NCBI GenBank assembly: GCA_016711125.1
Contig: JADJTQ010000001.1
Coordinates: 372,001 to 436,000, forward strand
Direction: 5' to 3'
DNA from: Saprospiraceae bacterium
GTDB taxonomy: Bacteria; Bacteroidota; Bacteroidia; Chitinophagales; Saprospiraceae
Length of the DNA: 64,000 nt
Shown: positions 9,656-19,062 of the stretch, one piece after another
Layout: each line of letters begins with the position of its first letter
Numbering within the stretch: position 1 is the first letter of the stretch
Position numbers and translations under genes: made by a program
The notes under the pieces: model-generated
Database searches by the model: none
Told to the model about the DNA's origin: nothing
What the model saw: only the letters and a program-made list of their open reading frames with translations

Positions 9656-9770
9656 TGGGCAAAATTAGTTGAATTCTTCGCAAAGCCCGTACTCATATCG
9701 CTTTAAGTGAAGGGCATTAGGTCTATTCAGGCGTGCTGCTAACCAGCATCGCTTCTAAAAATGTCATATC

Positions 9771-10556
9771 TTGATGCCTGTCATGCATTGTACAAAGTGT
9801 CTAACGATCTGCTTTGGACTGATGGGTTTTCTTGTTGGCTACGGTCAGAGACCCACAGTGGAAGATTTTACCATGAGTGGTGATACGTATCTTACAGAGG
9901 AGGAATGTTTCCGTCTCACGGAGGAGGAAGATTACTCTTCAGGATCGATTTGGTATAAGACTCCAATCAATCTTCTCGAGCCATTTTCGATCCGTCTGTC
10001 AATTATGGTGGGCTGTCAGGATGCCTCAGGAGCAGATGGGATGGTCTTTGCAATGACACCTCGCGCCAACCGGGTGGGTTTTCGGGGTGAGGGAATTGGT
10101 TTTTCGGGATTGGTACCTTCAGTCGGCATCGAAATCGACACCTGGCTAAATGAGCATCTCAATGATCCGGTTGAAGACCATATTGCCATCATGCTCAACG
10201 GACGGGTAGGCCATTGGAATGATCTTGCAGGACCGGTCAAATTGCCGAATATGGAGGACTGTGCCCGGCATGGGTTTTATGTACATTGGGATCCAACCTC
10301 TCAGACGCTTCGGGTTGAGATCGATGGCGTGGAAGTGATCTCAGCCTCGTACGATTTGGTTAATAAGATCTTTGGAGGCAATCCTTTTGTTTTTTGGGGT
10401 GTTACGGCGGCTACTGGTCGGTACAATAACATCCATGAAGTATGTTTCGACCGGTTGTCTTATCACGACCCTTCACGCGAAGTTCGGTCAAAAGGCCTTG
10501 ATTTGGTGCAAATGAGTCACCCGACCAGATATATTTGGGCGAATACCAATAAATAA
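9771..10556 (+). CDS. Secreted L-type (legume-like) lectin domain protein
   Basis: About 260 residues with an N-terminal signal peptide (hydrophobic ICFGLMGFLVGYG, cleavage before QRPTVED). The rest is a single jelly-roll lectin domain: a beta strand with SGSIWYKTPINL, then ASGADGMVFAMTP, GIGFSGLVPSVGIEIDTW with the metal-ligand acidic positions, DHIAIMLNG, and FWGVTAATGRYNNIHEVCF, the C-terminal strand and loop typical of bacterial legume-lectin domains. It lacks a sorting domain, so it is probably periplasmic or released. Start choice among ATGs at 9771, 9774 and 9783 is uncertain. Confidence 0.8.
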   Translation: MMPVMHCTKCLTICFGLMGFLVGYGQRPTVEDFTMSGDTYLTEEECFRLTEEEDYSSGSIWYKTPINLLEPFSIRLSIMVGCQDASGADGMVFAMTPRANRVGFRGEGIGFSGLVPSVGIEIDTWLNEHLNDPVEDHIAIMLNGRVGHWNDLAGPVKLPNMEDCARHGFYVHWDPTSQTLRVEIDGVEVISASYDLVNKIFGGNPFVFWGVTAATGRYNNIHEVCFDRLSYHDPSREVRSKGLDLVQMSHPTRYIWANTNK

Positions 10557-10567
10557 GAGTATCTTTG
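10534..10567 (+). promoter_or_regulatory. Bacteroidota-type promoter of the cold-shock gene
   Basis: TTTG at 10534-10537 and TATCTTTG at 10560-10567 match the TTTG / TAnnTTTG -33/-7 pattern with a 22-base gap. The start codon follows at 10592. Confidence 0.6.
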
Positions 10568-10591
10568 CGGGCAAATTAAAGACAAGTTAAT

Positions 10592-10781
10592 ATGAAAAAT
10601 GGAACTGTAAAGTTCTTCAATGTGACCAAAGGTTTTGGTTTTATCATGGAGGACAGTTCAAAAACCGACTATTTCGTACACTCTTCTGGCCTGGTTGATG
10701 AAATCAAAGAGGGCGATCAAGTTGAGTTCGATTTAGAACAGGGAAAAAGGATTGAATGCAGTAAATGTGAAGATAATTTAA
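10592..10781 (+). CDS. Cold-shock domain protein, frame broken at an A-run
   Basis: A CspA-type nucleic-acid chaperone. GTVKFFNVTKGFGFIM holds the RNP1-like KGFGFI motif, and DYFVHSSGL the RNP2-like FVH motif. The frame breaks at the A-run 10744-10748: as read, translation would run on to 10825 into a terminator hairpin, but the alternative frame gives GLNAVNVKII and a TAA at 10779-10781, the normal end of this family at about 62 residues. I take the 10781 stop as real and the indel as a consensus error. It is followed by a strong terminator and then a DEAD-box helicase gene, a frequent cold-response neighbour. Confidence 0.85.
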
Positions 10782-10807
10782 TATTATTTGCAATCTTTTT
10801 ATTGAAG

Positions 10808-10846
10808 AATAAAGTCTGTCGCTAGTAGTGACAGACTTTATTTTTT
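10808..10846 (+). terminator. Rho-independent terminator of the cold-shock gene
   Basis: A 13-base perfect inverted repeat, AATAAAGTCTGTC (10808-10820) pairing with 10830-10842, nine-base loop, then a T-run through 10846. Confidence 0.9.
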
Positions 10847-11076
10847 AGTGGTTTGAATTATTTAGAGCTTAGATTTGTTTGTTTAGTGGAAGTCATAATT
10901 GGCTTTCGATATTTTCAAATTTATTACTAACCCAATATTGGCTCAGTTGATATAATTTAGTTTTTTTCTTTCTGGCGCTGTTTTTGCAGTATAGCCAGTG
11001 TTAAGTTTTCAATGCTCCACCAATTTAACTCCCCCCTTATTCATTTGTTAAAAAAGAAGGTATTGCCATAATATGC

Positions 11077-11084
11077 TACCTTTG
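11077..11084 (+). promoter_or_regulatory. TAnnTTTG -7 element upstream of the helicase gene
   Basis: TACCTTTG lies 20 bases before the start codon and fits the Bacteroidota -7 box. A TTTG at 11044-11047 is 29 bases away, too far for a normal -33, so only the -7 element is supported. Confidence 0.4.
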
Positions 11085-11103
11085 CACGCTTATATATAAA
11101 AAT

Positions 11104-12381
11104 ATGACTTTCAAACAATTAGGGATCATAGATCCTATCTTGAAAGCCCTGGATCACCAGGGTTATTCAACACCCACACCTATTCAACAACAAGCAATTC
11201 CGATTTTATTAGATAAAAAAGATTTATTGGGATGCGCACAGACTGGCACTGGTAAAACAGCTGCTTTTGCAATTCCTATACTTCAGCATCTTTACCTTGA
11301 TCGACAAGAGGATGCACCTAGAAAAATTCAGGCACTGATTGTAACCCCTACGAGAGAGCTGGCTATCCAAATTGGAGATAGTTTTCACAACTACGGAAAA
11401 TATACCGGTATCAGAAATACAGTTGTTTTTGGTGGGGTCAAACAAGGCACTCAAACTCAGGCGCTCCGAAGAGGAGTGGATATCCTGGTAGCGACTCCGG
11501 GAAGATTGTTGGATCTAATGACCCAAGGCTACATTTCATTAAAAGATATTAAATATTTTGTATTGGATGAAGCAGACCAAATGCTGGATATGGGCTTTAT
11601 TCATGACATCAAAAAATTATTAGTAAAATTACCTTCTAAGAGGCAGTCCCTTTTCTTTTCAGCCACGATGCCACCTCCTATAGTTGAGCTTTCACAAAAA
11701 ATCCTGGGCGATCCCGAAAGGATTACAATAAAGCCCCAACAGACTACGGCAGAGAAGATTGATCAGTCCGTATATTTTGTAAGTAAACAAGGGAAACCAA
11801 AATTGTTGGTGCATTTGTTGAAAAATGAAGATATGGAATCTGTATTGGTATTCTCACGAACAAAACATGGAGCCGATAAAATTGTAAAGGTGCTTGATAG
11901 GGCTGGTATCAAAGCCGGAGCTATCCATGGCAACAAGTCGCAGGTAGCCAGACAGCGGGTGTTGGGCCACTTTAAGGAAGGTCAAACGAAAGTTCTGGTT
12001 GCGACCGATATTGCTTCAAGAGGTATCGACCTGGACGAATTATCGCATGTGATCAATTACGATCTTCCTCATGTACCTGAGACTTATGTACACCGGATTG
12101 GGCGAACTGGCAGGGCTAGCGCGAGTGGCATTGCTTTCTCTTTCTGCGATGTTGAAGAAAGGCCACTGTTGAGAGATATTCAAAAATTGATCAGACAAGA
12201 TATACCGGTCAATGAAGAACACCCATTTCTTCACGAGGAACCAGTTGTAGAATTGGCTGCAGTCAACCTTCGGCCTCAACGACCTCAGCCATATGGTCAG
12301 CGATCCAACTCGCCCTCAAGCCACTCCAATAAAAATCGAAACCAAAGATGGCAAGGGAGCCGGAAGAACGGAGCTTCCTAA
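11104..12381 (+). CDS. rhlE: DEAD-box RNA helicase, RhlE-like
   Basis: 425 residues with all core motifs in order: Q motif (YSTPTPIQQQAIP), I (AQTGTGKTAAF), Ia (TPTRELA), Ib (TPGRLLD), II (DEAD), III (SAT), IV (VLVFSRT), V (TDIASRGIDL) and VI (HRIGRTGRA). The tail is basic and Q/N/S-rich, as in RhlE-type helicases. ATP-dependent RNA unwinding, probably in cold adaptation or ribosome assembly. Intact; neighbours the cold-shock gene but is separated from it by a terminator, so it has its own promoter. Confidence 0.93.
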   Translation: MTFKQLGIIDPILKALDHQGYSTPTPIQQQAIPILLDKKDLLGCAQTGTGKTAAFAIPILQHLYLDRQEDAPRKIQALIVTPTRELAIQIGDSFHNYGKYTGIRNTVVFGGVKQGTQTQALRRGVDILVATPGRLLDLMTQGYISLKDIKYFVLDEADQMLDMGFIHDIKKLLVKLPSKRQSLFFSATMPPPIVELSQKILGDPERITIKPQQTTAEKIDQSVYFVSKQGKPKLLVHLLKNEDMESVLVFSRTKHGADKIVKVLDRAGIKAGAIHGNKSQVARQRVLGHFKEGQTKVLVATDIASRGIDLDELSHVINYDLPHVPETYVHRIGRTGRASASGIAFSFCDVEERPLLRDIQKLIRQDIPVNEEHPFLHEEPVVELAAVNLRPQRPQPYGQRSNSPSSHSNKNRNQRWQGSRKNGAS

Positions 12382-12521
12382 GACTCGTTCTTTTGTCATT
12401 GTGACCAGTTTTGTTCAATGGGATTCTCAAATTTGTGTGGAGTGATTTAATTGCTCCAAACAATAGCACGTTTTGAGAATAATGCCGGATATTTGGAGTT
12501 TACATCTGATATCAAAAAATC

Positions 12522-13547
12522 ATGAGAGTCTTCATTCTATCTGGCATTCTGATCCTTTTAGCCTGTAATCAGTCGACGAATAAAAGCGAGGCTGAACATC
12601 CGGAACTGTCGAAATCCACCACAGGCAAACATACCGTCATATTTGATACGGATGCCAATAATGAACTCGATGATCAACATGCCCTCGCTTATTTGTTGCT
12701 CAACGGTTCAGATTTTAGGATAAGGGGAATCACAGTCAATGCAACCAAGAGTGGAGGAGCCATCCAAAATCATTATGATGAGGCAGCGCGGATCATAAAG
12801 CTGTGTAAATCTGAAAATACTATTCCGTTATATAACGGTGCGGATGGAAATTTTTTGGACATTGAAAAAAACCTTAGTCAACCAGATTTTGATGGTCATG
12901 AGGCAGTCGATTTTATCATCGAGGAAGCCCTCAATCACCGTGATGGAAAATTAGTATTGATACCGGTGGGAAAATTAACCAATATTGCCCTGGCATTAAA
13001 AAAGGAACCAAAAATTATTGATCACATTCGCATTGTCTGGCTAGGCTCTAACTATCCGAAACCAGGAGAATACAATCAAGATTGTGACATTCCATCCATG
13101 AATTATGTTCTAAGTACGGAGGCTCCTTTCGAAATGGTCACGGTGCGCTACGGTGATCCGACTGGCACAGACGCTATAAAAATCACCCAGGCCGAGATTA
13201 ATCAACGAATGCCGGGAAAAGGACCGAAAATTGATAATCCTATCACTGGCAGGCATGGTGGCACGTATTCGGCATTCGGTGATTATTCCGTCAGTTTATT
13301 TGATCACATCGATTACCATAGCGACTCCAAAGACAGGGCACTTTATGATTTGGCAGCGGTTGCCATCATTAAGAATCCCGCTTGGGCAACGGCCAAACTA
13401 CATCCCTGTCCGGGTTTTAAAGATGGCCAATGGATTGAGCAGCCGAATAATTTCCGCAAAATAACTATCTGGGAAAACTTTAATGGCAAGACCATTATTG
13501 AAGATTTATTCAGAACGTTGGATCACTATGAATTTGCCACGCAGTAA
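12522..13547 (+). CDS. Nucleoside hydrolase-like lipoprotein
   Basis: 341 residues. The N-terminus is a lipoprotein signal (ILILLAC lipobox). VIFDTDANNELDDQHALAYLL contains the DxDxxxDD calcium-binding motif of inosine-uridine nucleoside hydrolases, and later VLIPVGKLTNIALAL and the acidic/His positions around DRALYDLAAVAII complete the fold. It probably cleaves nucleosides or a related N-glycoside at the cell envelope. The family also contains secreted members acting on other ribosides, so substrate is open. Confidence 0.82.
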   Translation: MRVFILSGILILLACNQSTNKSEAEHPELSKSTTGKHTVIFDTDANNELDDQHALAYLLLNGSDFRIRGITVNATKSGGAIQNHYDEAARIIKLCKSENTIPLYNGADGNFLDIEKNLSQPDFDGHEAVDFIIEEALNHRDGKLVLIPVGKLTNIALALKKEPKIIDHIRIVWLGSNYPKPGEYNQDCDIPSMNYVLSTEAPFEMVTVRYGDPTGTDAIKITQAEINQRMPGKGPKIDNPITGRHGGTYSAFGDYSVSLFDHIDYHSDSKDRALYDLAAVAIIKNPAWATAKLHPCPGFKDGQWIEQPNNFRKITIWENFNGKTIIEDLFRTLDHYEFATQ

Positions 13548-13548
13548 A

Positions 13549-13592
13549 GGTGCCGTAGGGTGTTGCACCTTCGAGGGGTGACACCTTTCTGG
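13549..13592. other. Hairpin-rich element after the nucleoside hydrolase gene
   Basis: Contains AAAGGTG, GTTGCACCTT and GGGTGACACCTTT, which can pair in two alternative hairpins. Related to the element at 4890-4944. Possible terminator, or a dispersed repeat. Confidence 0.4.
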
Positions 13593-13690
13593 AATGCTTA
13601 AACATTTGGAGCTGTCAACGTTTTTGAAGTGCAACAGCTCATGACGGAAACAATTATATGCTGAAAAAGTATAGGGATAAGATTTTTTCA

Positions 13691-14080
13691 ATGGCTAATA
13701 CTATTGGAAACTATTTGAATCCGAAAGAATCCATAATAATACCATCGGCTGTGACACTTTTTGAAAAAGTCAGACCAGGATTGCAAACTTTTATAGCGAT
13801 GAGGATCAGGGAGGATGGCGCCTTGGAAGTGGCCGGTCGCGATGCTGGAAGATTAGTTGTAGTACTGCAAGGAAAGAGCGAATATGAATATTTTTTATTG
13901 GTCGATGTCGATCAAAAAGATTTATTGAAGAAGAAATTGCAGATTGAAAACGCAGATATTCGATCGGACGCAGACCGTTTAGATTGGTTTCAACTTTACT
14001 ACTCGAAAAATGAGGCATTTTCTGAAATATCGGAATTGCTTAAAAAGTTGGAGATCAAATGTGATGTAAGTTTTTTGTGA
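13691..14080 (+). CDS. Hypothetical protein
   Basis: About 130 residues from MANTIGNYLNPKES (an upstream ATG at 13658 would add 11). No signal peptide or membrane segment. Predicted mixed alpha/beta with a strand-rich centre (LEVAGRDAGRLVVVLQG, YEYFLLVDVDQ) and a charged helical end. I do not recognise a family. It stands alone between a nucleoside hydrolase and a DUF4440-type lipoprotein, all on the plus strand with their own gaps. Confidence 0.55.
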   Translation: MANTIGNYLNPKESIIIPSAVTLFEKVRPGLQTFIAMRIREDGALEVAGRDAGRLVVVLQGKSEYEYFLLVDVDQKDLLKKKLQIENADIRSDADRLDWFQLYYSKNEAFSEISELLKKLEIKCDVSFL

Positions 14081-14143
14081 AAAATTTCGAAAACAACATT
14101 ATTCAAATAAAACTATTTTTTTTCCGATTAAATCCCACCAATA

Positions 14144-14581
14144 ATGCATTCGAAACATCCTTTCCTTTTGTTGCTATTTGCCCTATTGGCTTGTACTTGC
14201 CAGAGTCCTGATCCACAAATGCTTAAAGCCGAAATAGAAGCTATTGAGGTTGCTTTTAGCACTTCAGTGGCCGATAAAGGTATTCATCAGGGTTTTCTGG
14301 AATTTGCCGCCGATGATGCCATTCTGATTCGTAATGCTCGTGCCACCGAAGGAAAAACCGCCATTGCAGACAGATTTGGTCAAAGATCTGATACCGGTCA
14401 GACATTGACATGGGCGCCCCGAAAGATCGAAGTAGCTGCATCCGGAGATCTGGCCTATTCTTTTGGAGATTTTGTATATGCCGCCGCTGATTCCCTGGGA
14501 AAGACCGATACCCTAACCGGTAATTTTTGTACGATCTGGAAGAGGCAGGCCGATGGAAGCTGGAAGTTTGTGGTCGATTGA
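14144..14581 (+). CDS. NTF2-like (DUF4440/SnoaL-like) lipoprotein
   Basis: 145 residues with a lipoprotein signal (LLFALLAC). The mature part has the cone-shaped NTF2 fold pattern: helix QMLKAEIEAIEVAFSTSVADKG, FAADDAILIRNARATEGKTAIADRF, the strand LAYSFGDFVY and the ending FCTIWKRQADGSWKFVVD, which is the typical DUF4440 last strand. Enzymatic or ligand-binding role unknown; probably anchored at the inner face of the outer membrane. Confidence 0.8.
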   Translation: MHSKHPFLLLLFALLACTCQSPDPQMLKAEIEAIEVAFSTSVADKGIHQGFLEFAADDAILIRNARATEGKTAIADRFGQRSDTGQTLTWAPRKIEVAASGDLAYSFGDFVYAAADSLGKTDTLTGNFCTIWKRQADGSWKFVVD

Positions 14582-14939
14582 GATAGACCTGGATCCAGGT
14601 AATCTCGTAGCACACACCAAACTATTAACAATTATAGAAATACAGTCTGAAAGATGATTGAAAACTGACAAAACAGAATGCTATATTGGGATAGGGTGGT
14701 ATCCAAATCATTAAGGAGAGCATCGTCGGTGTTTGCTACGCTAATCATCTTAAACCGGTATTAGACATTAGAAAAGCTAATACCTAATTTGACGATTGAA
14801 AATCAAACACTTAGACTAAGTATATGAAAACCGAAGTGGTGATTTTTCTATATCGGGGTTTTAGTAATGGTAGCGCTGGTTGACCTCGTAGATAATAATG
14901 GATTCCAGTAAGATGTCGCGAGAGCGTTAAATTAAGATT
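14582..14939. other. Intergenic, nothing recognised
   Basis: About 360 AT-rich bases without a supported gene, terminator or repeat. Confidence 0.5.
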
Positions 14940-14960
14940 TTGATCATTTCAAATTATAAA

Positions 14961-17093
14961 ATGAAAAAGTCCATATTTTTTATCGGTATCCTTTTATTGA
15001 TTGCTTCGTGCGATCGCTCTTCGCTCCATAAAAGCTGGCGAACGTATCGGGGAGATGATGGCATTAACGCATATTCACAATTGACTCAGATCAATAGAGA
15101 TAATGTTGACCAACTTCAGGTGGCCTGGACGTATCGTACCGGTGATTATACCGACTTTTCTAAAATTGAATGTAACCCCATTATCATTGAACGGGTGCTT
15201 TATGGGGTATCGGCCAAGATGAAGGTGTTTGCACTGGAAGCAAACACCGGAAAAGAGCTCTGGGTGTATGATCCATTTGAACCAGGAAGTAAAGAGGGTG
15301 GTTTTAACCGGGGGCTGACCTATTGGGAGGAGGGTGATGACAGACGGATTTTAGTATGTGCCAAAAATAAATTGATTGCATTGAATGCGCAGACAGGCAA
15401 ACCATTTTCTGATTTTGGCGAAAATGGTTTTGTTGATTTAAGGAAAGGTTTGCGTAATGACGATGACTTTGAAAAATATGATGTGTCCAATACTTCTCCT
15501 GGAGTCATTTATGAGGATCTTATCATAGTGGGTTCATCGTTAAGCGAAAATTATGAAGCGCTTTCTGGTGACATACGTGCCTATGATGTACACACCGGCA
15601 AAATGCGCTGGACATTCCACACCCTTCCACGTCCAGGTGAATTCGGCTATGACACATGGTCGGAGGATAATTATAAAAATATCGGAGGCGCAAATGCTTG
15701 GGCTGGATTAAGTATTGATCGTGAGCGAGGTTTGGTATTTGCGGCAACGGGTGCACCCGCATTTGATTTTCATGGTGGAGAACGAAAAGGTCAAAATCTA
15801 TTTGCGAATTGTGTCCTTGCCTTAGAGGCAGCAACAGGAAAATATGTTTGGCATTTTCAAACTTCGCACCATGATCTCTGGGATTATGATCTTCCAACGC
15901 CTCCAAATTTAACGGCCATAAAAAAAGACGGAATTGAGATTGATGCGGTGGTTCAAATGACTAAACAAGGATTAGTATTTACGTTGGATCGCGCCACGGG
16001 TATTCCGATTTATCCTGTTGAAGAAAGGGCCGTTCCTTCTTCAACGATGACGGATGAATCAACCTGGCCAACCCAACCTTTTCCGATAAAACCATTGCCT
16101 CTTACGCGTACCACTTTTGATGAAAGCATCATCACCGATATCTCGTCAGAGGCTCATGATTTTATTAAAACAGAAGCAAGTAAATATTCATGGGGAAGCA
16201 TTTATCAGCCACCCAGTCTGCAAGGCATCATTCAGTTGCCTGGATTTACGGGTGGTGCTGAGTGGAGTGGTGGAGCCATTGATCGGGAAACTGGAATCAT
16301 GTACGTTGGCTTAAACGATATTCCGAACATTGTTCAATTGGTGGCAGTAGGCAATGAAATGGAAAATCTATCAGGCAAACCACTGATTGAAGTAGGATCA
16401 AAGATATATAATACAAAATGCACCGCCTGTCATGGTGAAGACCGGAAAGGAAACCCGGGATTTCCCTCTTTGGCAGACATTTCAAAACGGATGCAACCCA
16501 AGGATGCAACAAATATTTTGAAAAGTGGTCAGCGTAATATGCCCGCTTTTACTGAATTATCGGAAGAACAATTGATGGCCGTTGTTTCTTTTTTATTTGA
16601 AATTAACAAAAACCAAACATTTCAGAGTGATGAACCTATTGGCACCACCCTTGCCGGAAAGCCAATGCGTTATCGCATCAAGGCGTATAAGCAATTGCTG
16701 GATCAGAATGGTTATCCAGGGATCAAACCACCATGGGGAACGCTTTGTGCACTGGATTTAAATACAGCAGAGGTGAAGTGGAGAGTACCCTTAGGTGAAT
16801 ATCCTGATTTGGTAGCGCAGGGAATTCGAAATACCGGAACTCAATTGTTTGGTGGGGGTATTGTTACGAGTGGCGGACTGGTTTTTATTGGAGCTTCCCA
16901 GGATGAAAAATTCAGGGCCTTTGATAAAGAAACCGGTGAAATGTTATGGGAATTTCAATTGCCGGCCGGAGGTTATGCAACACCTGCTACCTACGAAATC
17001 GATGGAAAACAGTATGTGGTCATAGCGGCTGCAGGTGGTGGATTTCAGCGCACAAAAACAAGTGATCATTATATTGCTTTTACACTGAAATAA
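14961..17093 (+). CDS. PQQ-dependent dehydrogenase with inserted cytochrome c domain
   Basis: 710 residues from MKKSIFFIGILLLIASC, a lipoprotein signal; an upstream in-frame ATT start would only add six residues. The mature start WRTYRGDDGINAYSQLTQINRDNVDQL and the blade repeats (AYDVHTGKMRWTFHT, ALEAATGKYVWHFQ, AFDKETGEMLWEFQ) are a quinoprotein beta-propeller. A mono-heme c domain is inserted near residue 487 (KCTACHGEDRKG, distal Met in RNMPAF). It fits membrane-linked glucose/alcohol dehydrogenases that pass electrons from PQQ to heme c and on to the respiratory chain. The substrate is not determined. No PQQ biosynthesis genes are in the window. Intact. Confidence 0.88.
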   Translation: MKKSIFFIGILLLIASCDRSSLHKSWRTYRGDDGINAYSQLTQINRDNVDQLQVAWTYRTGDYTDFSKIECNPIIIERVLYGVSAKMKVFALEANTGKELWVYDPFEPGSKEGGFNRGLTYWEEGDDRRILVCAKNKLIALNAQTGKPFSDFGENGFVDLRKGLRNDDDFEKYDVSNTSPGVIYEDLIIVGSSLSENYEALSGDIRAYDVHTGKMRWTFHTLPRPGEFGYDTWSEDNYKNIGGANAWAGLSIDRERGLVFAATGAPAFDFHGGERKGQNLFANCVLALEAATGKYVWHFQTSHHDLWDYDLPTPPNLTAIKKDGIEIDAVVQMTKQGLVFTLDRATGIPIYPVEERAVPSSTMTDESTWPTQPFPIKPLPLTRTTFDESIITDISSEAHDFIKTEASKYSWGSIYQPPSLQGIIQLPGFTGGAEWSGGAIDRETGIMYVGLNDIPNIVQLVAVGNEMENLSGKPLIEVGSKIYNTKCTACHGEDRKGNPGFPSLADISKRMQPKDATNILKSGQRNMPAFTELSEEQLMAVVSFLFEINKNQTFQSDEPIGTTLAGKPMRYRIKAYKQLLDQNGYPGIKPPWGTLCALDLNTAEVKWRVPLGEYPDLVAQGIRNTGTQLFGGGIVTSGGLVFIGASQDEKFRAFDKETGEMLWEFQLPAGGYATPATYEIDGKQYVVIAAAGGGFQRTKTSDHYIAFTLK

Positions 17094-17381
17094 TTTTGAA
17101 TCGTCCGCTGGAATTGTGGCATATCTTTATAAGTTTTCTTTTTTTGGAATTACAAGATATTGAAATAGCTAGTCAGAGATGGCGAAAGGGTGTTGGATAA
17201 TAGTCCAAAATGCTTGAAAAAAAAATCATATTTTAAGAGACAAATCGGCTCGCATCAAATTTTTAAAGATCAATATTTTGATAGTTAACCTGCTTACCTT
17301 TATTGCTTTTGCTTTGATTTTCAAACCAGGGATGGGGCGATTGACTACCTGGATATTCCGCAGGAGACTGCTAAAGAAAAT

Positions 17382-18521
17382 ATGACTGATAATCTCTTTC
17401 CTCCACTTGAATTTAAACGTCTCGTTATCGACTCTACTTTGACTTCTGGCTATCAAATTAAGTCGGCCGATATTAATGGTGATAGCTTACCCGATTTGAT
17501 TGCTGTTTCCACGAGCCTTCCCGAAATTTATTGGTACGAAAATCCAACCTGGAAAAAGCAAATACTTGATGCCGGTACCCAGGCGAATATCGATTTAGCG
17601 CCCCATGATATCGACGGTGACCAGGATATTGACCTGGCTATTGCCTCAGGTTTTAGTCTGGGTAATTCAATTAGTGGTGGATATATTCATTGGCTGGAAA
17701 ATATCGACTTTGGTCGATCCTGGAAGATCCATTTTATAGATTCAATACCTACGAGTCACCGGCTTCGCTGGGCAGATCTGGACGGTGATGGCAAGGATGA
17801 ATTGGTCAATCTTCCAATTATTGGGAAAGGTGCAAAGTCGTCGGACTATGATACTCCTGTTCAATTCTGTTATTACACGATTCCGATTAATCCCGTTGAT
17901 GATCACTGGAAGAAATGGATCATCGATTCGAGTTTACATATGGCACATGGAATGCAGCTGGTGCAATGGCCGGAATCAACAAAATGGTCTGGCCTCACTG
18001 CCAGTTTTGAAGGAGTCAATCTATTTACCTCGAATGTTCGGAGCGAAGAGCTCATCTGGAAGAAAATTCAACTCGGCGAGGGGCAAAAGGGCATCCGGCC
18101 AAAGATCGGGTCCAGTGAAGTAGGGCTTGGAAGCCTCAATTCCGGTGATACTCCATTTCTCGCTACAATAGAACCCTGGCATGGTGACAAAGTAGTCGTT
18201 TATTATCCCAGGACAGGAGAGGAATTATGGCAGCGGGAAATTATTGACACCACTTTCCGCGATGGTCATGCTCTGCTCTGTGCCGATCTGGATCAGGATG
18301 GCTACGATGAAATCATTGCCGGACACCGGGGCCTTGGTTATAATTTATATTTCTTTCGATTTGATCTAAAAACTCAAAATTGGAACCGCCACGACCTGGA
18401 TCGTGGAGGTATGTCAGCCGCCGGCTTATGTTTATTGGATTTTAATGCCGACGGATATTTGGATATTGCTGCCTGTGGAAGTGCTACACATAATGTGGTG
18501 TTGTATGTGAATCAGAGATAG
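17382..18521 (+). CDS. FG-GAP/VCBS-repeat protein, N-terminus uncertain
   Basis: 379 residues from MTDNLFPPLEF made of calcium-binding propeller repeats: ADINGDSLPDLIAV, DIDGDQDIDLAIA, DLDGDGKDELVNL, DLDQDGYDEIIAG and DFNADGYLDIAACG. Such proteins are usually extracellular. Immediately upstream, a different frame encodes a hydrophobic stretch (ILIVNLLTFIAFALIF at about 17271-17318) that would suit a signal peptide, so the true start probably lies near 17240 and a one-base indel around 17320-17340 separates it. No ATG is seen for that stretch, so the 5' end is open. Confidence 0.75.
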   Translation: MTDNLFPPLEFKRLVIDSTLTSGYQIKSADINGDSLPDLIAVSTSLPEIYWYENPTWKKQILDAGTQANIDLAPHDIDGDQDIDLAIASGFSLGNSISGGYIHWLENIDFGRSWKIHFIDSIPTSHRLRWADLDGDGKDELVNLPIIGKGAKSSDYDTPVQFCYYTIPINPVDDHWKKWIIDSSLHMAHGMQLVQWPESTKWSGLTASFEGVNLFTSNVRSEELIWKKIQLGEGQKGIRPKIGSSEVGLGSLNSGDTPFLATIEPWHGDKVVVYYPRTGEELWQREIIDTTFRDGHALLCADLDQDGYDEIIAGHRGLGYNLYFFRFDLKTQNWNRHDLDRGGMSAAGLCLLDFNADGYLDIAACGSATHNVVLYVNQR

Positions 18522-18586
18522 GCGATAGTACCAAATTTTTGTCCCCCTTAACAGGGCCAGTGGGTGGACTTTTCATTTCAACTTTG

Positions 18587-18824
18587 TTGGTCTCGTTGTC
18601 CCCCTTGAGGGGGCAGGGGGTGGACTTTCCTTCTCATTTGTCACGATTCAATCTTGGAATAAATTTCCATTTTCTAAAATTGTTTGGTCTCGTTGTCCCC
18701 CTTGAGGGGGCTAGGGGGTGGACTTTCCTTCTCATTTGTCACGATTCAATCTTGGAATAAATTTCCATTTTCTAAAATTGTTTGGTCTCGTTGTCCCCCT
18801 TGAGGGGGCTAGGGAGTGGACTTA
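18587..18824. repeat. Tandem repeat of about 97 bases, 2.4 copies
   Basis: Units start at 18587, 18684 and 18782 with TTGGTCTCGTTGTCCCCCTT. Each contains the inverted repeat CCCCC-TTGA-GGGGG followed by CTAGGGGGTGGAC. The first unit differs at a few bases; the third is truncated. A partial relative (GTCCCCCTTAACAGGG) precedes at 18541. The embedded hairpin may act as a terminator for the FG-GAP gene. Confidence 0.8.
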
Positions 18825-19062
18825 CCTTCATCTCTTCACTTTTTTCACCAATCCTGGTAACAGTATCATTCCCGAATTACACTTTAAGCACAAATAGCCG
18901 ATTGTAACCAAAGGTTTTATGGCAGTTCTTTTTGCTCGAAGGGGAAACAATAGGCTCATCGAAATAGACTATCCAAACTGATATCACTTCAATACGATGA
19001 AGAGCAGCCTTCTGTTTGGATATTCTAATCACCAGATTTTTTGACCTACAAAAACATAAATT

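Noticed and set aside
13658..13690. Earlier start for the hypothetical protein at 13.7 kb
   Set aside because: Not excluded, but the internal Met at 13691 gives a more typical N-terminus; no other evidence decides.
18539..18760. 73-residue frame across the tandem repeat
   Set aside because: It merely translates the 97-base repeat and contains duplicated peptides from it.
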